Made by a program: the position numbers and the translations under genes
Assembly: GCA_017466405.1 (NCBI GenBank)
Contig: JAFTUF010000007.1
Span: 17,914-81,913 of the forward strand
Reading direction: 5' to 3'
DNA: 64,000 nucleotides
Source of the DNA: Bacteroidales bacterium
Lineage (GTDB): Bacteria; Bacteroidota; Bacteroidia; Bacteroidales; F082
Shown: one piece after another, positions 59,644 to 64,000 of the stretch
How positions within the stretch are numbered: the stretch's first letter is position 1
How the letters are laid out: each line of letters starts with the position of its first letter
Notes under the pieces: model-generated
Databases searched by the model: none
Seen by the model: only the letters and a program-made list of their open reading frames with translations
What the model was told of the DNA's origin: nothing

Positions 59644-60297
59644 TCAATCGTCACCCACTCCTTTGAGCATAGGCACGAATCGGAAGTCGCCGTAAGTTTC
59701 TCTTTTCATGCTGCCGTCTTCTTGCTTGGTGAGTCTGAGCATTGTCTGGCATTCTTCATTTTCACTTAAAGGTATCACCATCATGCCGCCGACTTTCAGC
59801 TGATCGACGAGACTTTGAGGAATATCAGGAGCAGCAGCCGTGATGATGACTCTGTCGAAAGGGCCGTAAGTCGGAAGTCCTTTGTTGCCATCGCCAAGAA
59901 AAGTCTTGATACGATAGGGAAACTCTGCCAGAAAAGATTTCGTCTTCATATAGAGTTTCCTCTGACGTTCGATGCTGAATACCTTTGCACCCATTTCTGC
60001 CAATACGCAGGCTTGATAACCAGAACCCGTTCCTATTTCTAGAACCTTCATGTTTTTCTGTATCTCTAACAGACTTGTCTGAAACGCCACGGTGAAAGGC
60101 TGTGAGATCGTCTGTCCAGATCCGATAGGGAAGGCCTTGTCCTGATAAGCAAACTCCACGAACGAAGAATCTAAGAAAACATGGCGTGGAACATTATTAA
60201 TGGCATTAAGTACATTTTCGTCTATAATACCTTTATTACGAAGCTCTTCCACTAGGTTTTTTCTCATGCCTTTATGTCTGTAATTATCTTCCTGCAT
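59644..60297 (-). CDS. pcm: Protein-L-isoaspartate O-methyltransferase
   Basis: 217 residues. Repairs isoaspartyl residues using SAM. Motifs: AYQDKAFPIGSGQTISQPF, VLEIGTGSGYQACVLAEMG (motif I), VFSIERQRKLY, FLGDGNKGLPTYGPFDRVIITAAAPDIP (post I/II) and LKVGGMMVIPL. Normal length. Divergent from the dehydrogenase gene at 60358. Confidence 0.94.
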   Translation of the reverse strand: MQEDNYRHKGMRKNLVEELRNKGIIDENVLNAINNVPRHVFLDSSFVEFAYQDKAFPIGSGQTISQPFTVAFQTSLLEIQKNMKVLEIGTGSGYQACVLAEMGAKVFSIERQRKLYMKTKSFLAEFPYRIKTFLGDGNKGLPTYGPFDRVIITAAAPDIPQSLVDQLKVGGMMVIPLSENEECQTMLRLTKQEDGSMKRETYGDFRFVPMLKGVGDD

Positions 60298-60334
60298 CGT
60301 TCATTTTTTATTTCGCGAAGTTACAAAAAAACCT

Positions 60335-60342
60335 TATATTTG
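60335..60342 (+). promoter_or_regulatory. Promoter -7 box of the Gfo/Idh/MocA gene
   Basis: TATATTTG, 16 nt before the ATG at 60358; rules out the longer frame that begins near 60274. Confidence 0.7.
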
Positions 60343-60357
60343 CGAAAAAATATTCCA

Positions 60358-61353
60358 ATGTTGAAGATAGGAGTTTTGGGTGCAGGTCACCTCGGAAAGA
60401 TACATATAAATTGCATAAAACAATTGTCTGTTTATGAGTTCGTAGGATTCTATGATCAAGATGAAAATACCGCAGAGAAGGTGTCGTGCGATATGAAAGT
60501 GAGACGTTTTCCATCTATTGAAGAACTCGTCGATGCCGTCGATGTAGTTGATATCGTAACTCCGACAATATCTCATTTTGAGTGTGCATCCTTAGCTTTG
60601 AGAAAAGGTAAGCATGTATTTATTGAGAAACCTATAGTTGCTACTGTCGATGAAGCCAACCGTCTTATCAAGTTGGCTGATGAAGCCAAGGTGAAGGTTC
60701 AGGTTGGTCATGTGGAGAGATTCAATCCAGCCTATATCGCAGCTCGTCCTCATATCAACGCTCCTTTGTTTGTCGAGGCTCATCGTCTCGCTATCTTCAA
60801 TCCTCGTGGTACCGATGTCCCGGTGGTGCTCGACCTCATGGTTCACGACATCGACATAATATTGGATATTATAAAATCTCCTATAAAGAACGTCAGCGTC
60901 AGCGGGGTGTCTATAGTAAGTCCTACGCCTGACATCACCAACGCTCGCATCGAATTTGAAAACGGCTCGGTGGCTAACCTCACAGCAAGCCGTATCTCGT
61001 TGAAAAACATGCGCCGTCATCGAATCTTCCAGAAAGACGCTTACATAACAGTGGATTTCTTAGATAAGAAAACCGACATAGTTAGAATTCATGATGTGAA
61101 AGGAACTCCTGATCCTTTGGCAATGACGATAGACCTTGCCGATGGCTCATGCAAACAGATAACGATAGAACAGCCAGAAGTGACACCGATAAACTCAATA
61201 ATGACAGAATTGGAAAGCTTCCATAATGCGATAATAAATAACTCAGAACCAAGCGTGACAATACATGACGGCGTTTATGCACTTAAAGTGTGTTATATGA
61301 TTCTTGATGAGATAGCAAGAAATCAGCAGATAGTACAAAATCATCTGAAATAG
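60358..61353 (+). CDS. Gfo/Idh/MocA family NAD(P)-dependent oxidoreductase
   Basis: 331 residues from ATG 60358. N-terminal Rossmann fold GVLGAGHLGKIHINCIKQL, VDIVTPTISHFECA, then KHVFIEKPIVATVDEAN (the EKP motif with catalytic Lys) and QVGHVERFNPAY, VHDIDIILDI. Family members oxidise or reduce sugars and related compounds, some in UDP-sugar synthesis. Substrate not assigned. Followed 46 bp later by a lipoprotein and then a glycosylphosphotransferase, so a surface-glycan context is plausible. Confidence 0.9.
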   Translation: MLKIGVLGAGHLGKIHINCIKQLSVYEFVGFYDQDENTAEKVSCDMKVRRFPSIEELVDAVDVVDIVTPTISHFECASLALRKGKHVFIEKPIVATVDEANRLIKLADEAKVKVQVGHVERFNPAYIAARPHINAPLFVEAHRLAIFNPRGTDVPVVLDLMVHDIDIILDIIKSPIKNVSVSGVSIVSPTPDITNARIEFENGSVANLTASRISLKNMRRHRIFQKDAYITVDFLDKKTDIVRIHDVKGTPDPLAMTIDLADGSCKQITIEQPEVTPINSIMTELESFHNAIINNSEPSVTIHDGVYALKVCYMILDEIARNQQIVQNHLK

Positions 61354-61399
61354 ACAATAAATTATTTTTTGTTACGTTCACATTTTAAAATCTAAGAAT

Positions 61400-62314
61400 A
61401 TGAAAAAATCGCGTTGCTTTTTTTATTGTCTCATCGCTGCTTTCATGATGATGACAACATTCTCTTGCAACAACTTCAAAGGCAGTCAGGAAATACCTGC
61501 ATATATCTATGTTGATACTTTTTTGCTAGCTACCAATTATCCTCTCGAAGGCGCTGCGTCGCACAAAATTACCGATGTTTGGCTTTATATCGACGGCAAC
61601 CTCCAAGGGTGTTACGAAATGCCGGCGACGATACCGGTCTTGGAAAGAGGCAGGCATCAGGTTGCGCTGTATCCTGGGATCAAGCTTAATGGAAATAGTT
61701 CCACAAGAACCATAAACCCTTTCTACCAGCCATATATAATAGAAAACGTAGAACTTGAGGAAAAAAAGATAGACACACTTTATCCATCTACTACCTACTA
61801 TCCTATAGATAATAGTGATATCAATTTCAGATTTATAGAAGACTTCGAGCGTCAGGTCATGCTTGAGGAGACAAATGATAGCGACACGACTATCACGCGG
61901 ACTGATAGAGACGCTCCTGGAATATGGAACGACGCCTTTAATAACTCACATTACTCTGGTTATGTGTGGCTTGGCACTACAGCTACCGACACGCTGGATA
62001 ATTACTGCATCGCTTCTGAGGCATATTACGACTTGCCAGACCAAGGTAATAGTATCTTCTTAGAGATAGATTATAAGACGACAGATCTGTTTGAGGTTGG
62101 ACTTTTTGCCAAGATTGGTACTGTGGAAAGCATACCTCTGGTGTATGTGAATCCTTCACCCGACAGATGGAACAAGATATATATCAACCTCGGACCTAAT
62201 ATCACCGACACCCAAGAGGCTGAATATTTCAAGTTCTATATCGCAGGTAAAGTCGATGCCGGCAAGGAAGCCGAATATTATTTTGACAACATAAAACTCG
62301 TTTATCGTGACTAG
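61400..62314 (+). CDS. Lipoprotein of unknown function
   Basis: 304 residues. Lipobox TFSC at residues 20-23. No domain with known activity is recognised; the middle has a PEGA-like beta segment (TDVWLYIDGNLQGCYEMPATI) and the C-terminal half a jelly-roll-like pattern ending EAEYYFDNIKLVYRD, typical of Bacteroidota surface lipoproteins. It overlaps the glycosylphosphotransferase gene by 8 bp and is therefore co-translated with it. Confidence 0.78.
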   Translation: MKKSRCFFYCLIAAFMMMTTFSCNNFKGSQEIPAYIYVDTFLLATNYPLEGAASHKITDVWLYIDGNLQGCYEMPATIPVLERGRHQVALYPGIKLNGNSSTRTINPFYQPYIIENVELEEKKIDTLYPSTTYYPIDNSDINFRFIEDFERQVMLEETNDSDTTITRTDRDAPGIWNDAFNNSHYSGYVWLGTTATDTLDNYCIASEAYYDLPDQGNSIFLEIDYKTTDLFEVGLFAKIGTVESIPLVYVNPSPDRWNKIYINLGPNITDTQEAEYFKFYIAGKVDAGKEAEYYFDNIKLVYRD

Positions 62315-63734
62315 AAAAAACAACAAGAAAAAGCAAACATTGAAATATGTTGTCAGCGACTGGTTGTGTGCGCTGGTGGCTTGGACGCTTTTTTTCTCTT
62401 TCAGAAAATATAACGAAGATCCATATTTTATGGAACATTATAATCTTATGTTCCACGACTTTAAGTTTATATTGGGAGTAACATGTGTACCTGTCTTCTG
62501 GCTCATCCTTTACACAATATCAGGATATTACAATAACGTCTTCAGCAAGTCACGACTTAAAGAATTAGGACAGACTTTCTTTGTGGTCCTCATAGGCGTA
62601 GTGGTTCTGTTCTTCGCGACAATACTCAACGATTTCATCTCATCTTATAAGTCATATTATATTTCTTTCTTGATGCTCTTCGGATTACAGTTTACCTTGA
62701 CATATCTGTGCCGTCTTATTATCACTACAAGAACAGCAAGAAAGATTCATAGAAAGGAAATAGGTTTCAATACCCTCATCTTCGGCAGCAACGAAAATGC
62801 TTGCGCTATTTATGAAGAGATGGAGAATCAGATGTATTCTTCTGGAAATATTGTCGTGGGATTTGTCAATGTCTTCGACAGAAAAGAATATAAGATGGAG
62901 AAATATGTTCCGCATCTCGGTTTCTACAAAGACGCTGCTAAGATTATCAAGGAACACGACATAGAAGAAGTTATCATCGCTATAGAACGTTCTGAGATAG
63001 AGACGATAGATAAGATATTGGTTATATTAGAAAGCCTTGATGTCGTTGTCAAGATAATTCCTATCATGCAGGATATTATCTTCGGAACTGTCAAGCAAGA
63101 GGCTATATGGCATGCTCCTCTCATCAGGGTGACACCTGAACTGATGCCTGTCTGGCAGCAAGTTGCAAAACGCGTCTTCGACATCGTCGCTTCTCTTATG
63201 GTGATAATAATATTCTCGCCTTTGTATATTTTCACCGCTCTCATGGTGAAGTTATCGTCTCCAGGACCGATATTCTACCGTCAGGAAAGAATAGGAAAAC
63301 ACGGCAAGCCTTTCAATATGTTGAAATTTAGAAGTATGTATGTCGATGCTGAGAAAATGGGACCACAGCTCTCAAAGGACAACGACCCTCGTATCACTCC
63401 ATGGGGACGTTTCATGCGTAAGACACGCCTCGATGAGATACCACAGTTCTTCACTGTTCTCGGAGGTAAGATGTCGATAGTGGGTTATCGCCCAGAACGT
63501 CAGTTCTACATTGACCAGATAGTGCAGAGAGCTCCACATTACATCATGCTACTTAAGATAAAACCTGGTATCACAAGCTGGGGTGAAGTGAAGTTCGGCT
63601 ATGCCTCTAACGTAGATGAGATGGTGGAACGACTCAAATACGACATCTTGTACATAGAGAACATGAACCTAGCCCTCGATATCAAGATACTGATATATAC
63701 AGTCTTGATAGTGCTTCAAGGAAGAGGGAAGTAA
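62307..63734 (+). CDS. Exopolysaccharide polyprenyl glycosylphosphotransferase
   Basis: 475 residues with GTG start at 62307. Four N-terminal membrane helices, a CoA-binding/Rossmann-like domain (NTLIFGSNENACAIYEEM), a fifth helix (FDIVASLMVIIIFSPLYIFTAL) and the C-terminal bacterial sugar transferase domain: SPGPIFYRQERIGKHGKPF, MLKFRSMYVDAE, RKTRLDEIPQFFTVLGGKMS, YRPERQFYID and LKIKPGITSWGEV. Transfers a sugar-1-phosphate to undecaprenyl phosphate, the first step of capsule or O-unit synthesis. Confidence 0.92.
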   Translation: MTRKNNKKKQTLKYVVSDWLCALVAWTLFFSFRKYNEDPYFMEHYNLMFHDFKFILGVTCVPVFWLILYTISGYYNNVFSKSRLKELGQTFFVVLIGVVVLFFATILNDFISSYKSYYISFLMLFGLQFTLTYLCRLIITTRTARKIHRKEIGFNTLIFGSNENACAIYEEMENQMYSSGNIVVGFVNVFDRKEYKMEKYVPHLGFYKDAAKIIKEHDIEEVIIAIERSEIETIDKILVILESLDVVVKIIPIMQDIIFGTVKQEAIWHAPLIRVTPELMPVWQQVAKRVFDIVASLMVIIIFSPLYIFTALMVKLSSPGPIFYRQERIGKHGKPFNMLKFRSMYVDAEKMGPQLSKDNDPRITPWGRFMRKTRLDEIPQFFTVLGGKMSIVGYRPERQFYIDQIVQRAPHYIMLLKIKPGITSWGEVKFGYASNVDEMVERLKYDILYIENMNLALDIKILIYTVLIVLQGRGK

Positions 63735-63775
63735 AAACTGAAAATCTGAGAAATTGAAAATCTGAAAATTTTAGG
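63735..63775. repeat. GAAAATCTGAGAAATTG simple repeat
   Basis: Units of AAAATCTGA fill the gap between the glycosylphosphotransferase gene and the IS element. Confidence 0.6.
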
Positions 63776-63779
63776 TAGA

Positions 63780-64000
63780 GTGACTTGTCCTGAAATAAGT
63801 TTACGTAAAAAGTAAAGTTATGTCAGGACAAATTATTTACAGGAGTGGTAACAGATACCCTCAAGAAGAAAAAATGGCGATAGTCAAGGACTATCTGGAG
63901 AGCAATCAGTCCAAAAACAAGATTGTTAAAAAATATGGCATCGGATATGGTTCACTTGTCACATGGTTGCGTATCTTTGGCGTGGAAAATAACAAAGAAA
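63780..64000 (+). mobile_element. Left end of an IS3/IS911-like insertion sequence (continues beyond the window)
   Basis: Begins near GTGACTTGTCCTGAAATAAG, the probable terminal repeat, with an internal TGTCCTGA / TCAGGACA inverted pair (63786-63830). Carries the transposase OrfA start at 63820. The right end is outside. Confidence 0.7.
63820..64000 (+). CDS. IS3-family transposase OrfA (N-terminal part)
   Basis: 60 residues visible, then the window ends. A helix-turn-helix of the IS3/IS911 OrfA kind: RYPQEEKMAIVKDYLESNQ, then KNKIVKKYGIGYGSLVTWLR. Expected to bind the element's terminal repeats and to be fused to OrfB by a -1 frameshift. The start lies within the left terminal region of the element. 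Confidence 0.78.
   Translation, partial: MSGQIIYRSGNRYPQEEKMAIVKDYLESNQSKNKIVKKYGIGYGSLVTWLRIFGVENNKE

Noticed and set aside
1-64000. A DGR reverse transcriptase or template repeat near the variable region
   Set aside because: I read all long coding frames and none has reverse transcriptase motifs; no second copy of the CRVS...GFRLA DNA was seen. The search by eye is not exhaustive for a short template.

Overview
The window comes from a member of the Bacteroidota, most likely an uncultured Bacteroidales. Evidence: promoters of the type TAnnTTTG (usually TATCTTTG) with no clear Shine-Dalgarno; four secreted proteins with type IX secretion (T9SS) C-terminal sorting domains; SUMF1-fold lipoproteins; a TonB receptor with a carboxypeptidase-D-like N-terminal domain; a long-form urocanate hydratase; an indolepyruvate oxidoreductase; and an OlsF/glycine-lipid-type bifunctional acyltransferase. 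The DNA is AT-rich and the genes are mostly chromosomal housekeeping and cell-envelope genes. Only two places look mobile: a retroelement-diversified gene near the left end and an IS3-type element cut by the right end.

Layout. 1-2.4 kb: end of a barrel-like protein, then a lipoprotein whose last ~130 bp have the hallmarks of a diversity-generating retroelement (DGR) variable region, although no reverse transcriptase or template is visible here. 2.4-9 kb: a YhcG-like pseudogene scrap, a nucleosidase, YgiQ radical-SAM protein, a four-helix-bundle protein boxed by AT-rich palindromes, a second SUMF1 lipoprotein, RecX and a purine permease. 9-16 kb: an ORF6N/KilA-N type protein sitting between two copies of a 133-141 bp promoter block, prfB with its programmed +1 frameshift, a CstA-type transporter, a THUMP-like methyltransferase and a CNNM/CorC membrane protein. 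16-30 kb: T9SS cargo, two paralogous membrane coiled-coil proteins, hisS-hutH, a cytidylate-kinase-like protein, a TerB-like protein with a broken partial duplicate, an M23 peptidase and iorAB. 30-42 kb: ornithine/glycine-lipid acyltransferase, PspC/LiaF-type envelope stress proteins, a DnaJ-type chaperone, TonB receptor plus oligopeptidase, an Omp28-like T9SS protein and an Rpn-type nuclease. 42-54 kb: NDK-like protein, a GH13 amylase with glycogen branching enzyme, a coiled-coil protein-zapA-6S RNA-rny locus, hutU and a glycosyltransferase. 54-64 kb: tgt-lptF/G-dNK-kdsB-HU/SPOR-trmB run, pcm, a Gfo/Idh/MocA dehydrogenase, a lipoprotein, a polyprenyl glycosylphosphotransferase and the IS element.

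Histidine use is scattered over the window: hisS and hutH are adjacent (18.0-20.9 kb) while hutU is at 50.7 kb. Storage glucan genes (amylase and GlgB) are translationally coupled. Envelope biogenesis is represented by kdsB, an LptF/G permease, OlsF-like acyltransferase, ZapA and the glycosylphosphotransferase.

The most unusual property of the window is its repeat content. Intergenic spaces are packed with several families of short, degenerate tandem units (GAGTTGCTGA/CTAAG, TTGTCCG, ATTTTCAACTTTC, GAATCTGAGAA, CATAATTCATAATG) and with palindromes of the form GGGACG-core-CGTCCC or AGAGACG-core-CGTCTCT. The same repeat families occur in-frame inside at least four genes (methyltransferase, HU/SPOR protein, amylase, GlgB), supply start or stop codons to others, and are apparently placed between domains. 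I rank this, together with the DGR variable region, as the best lead in the window.
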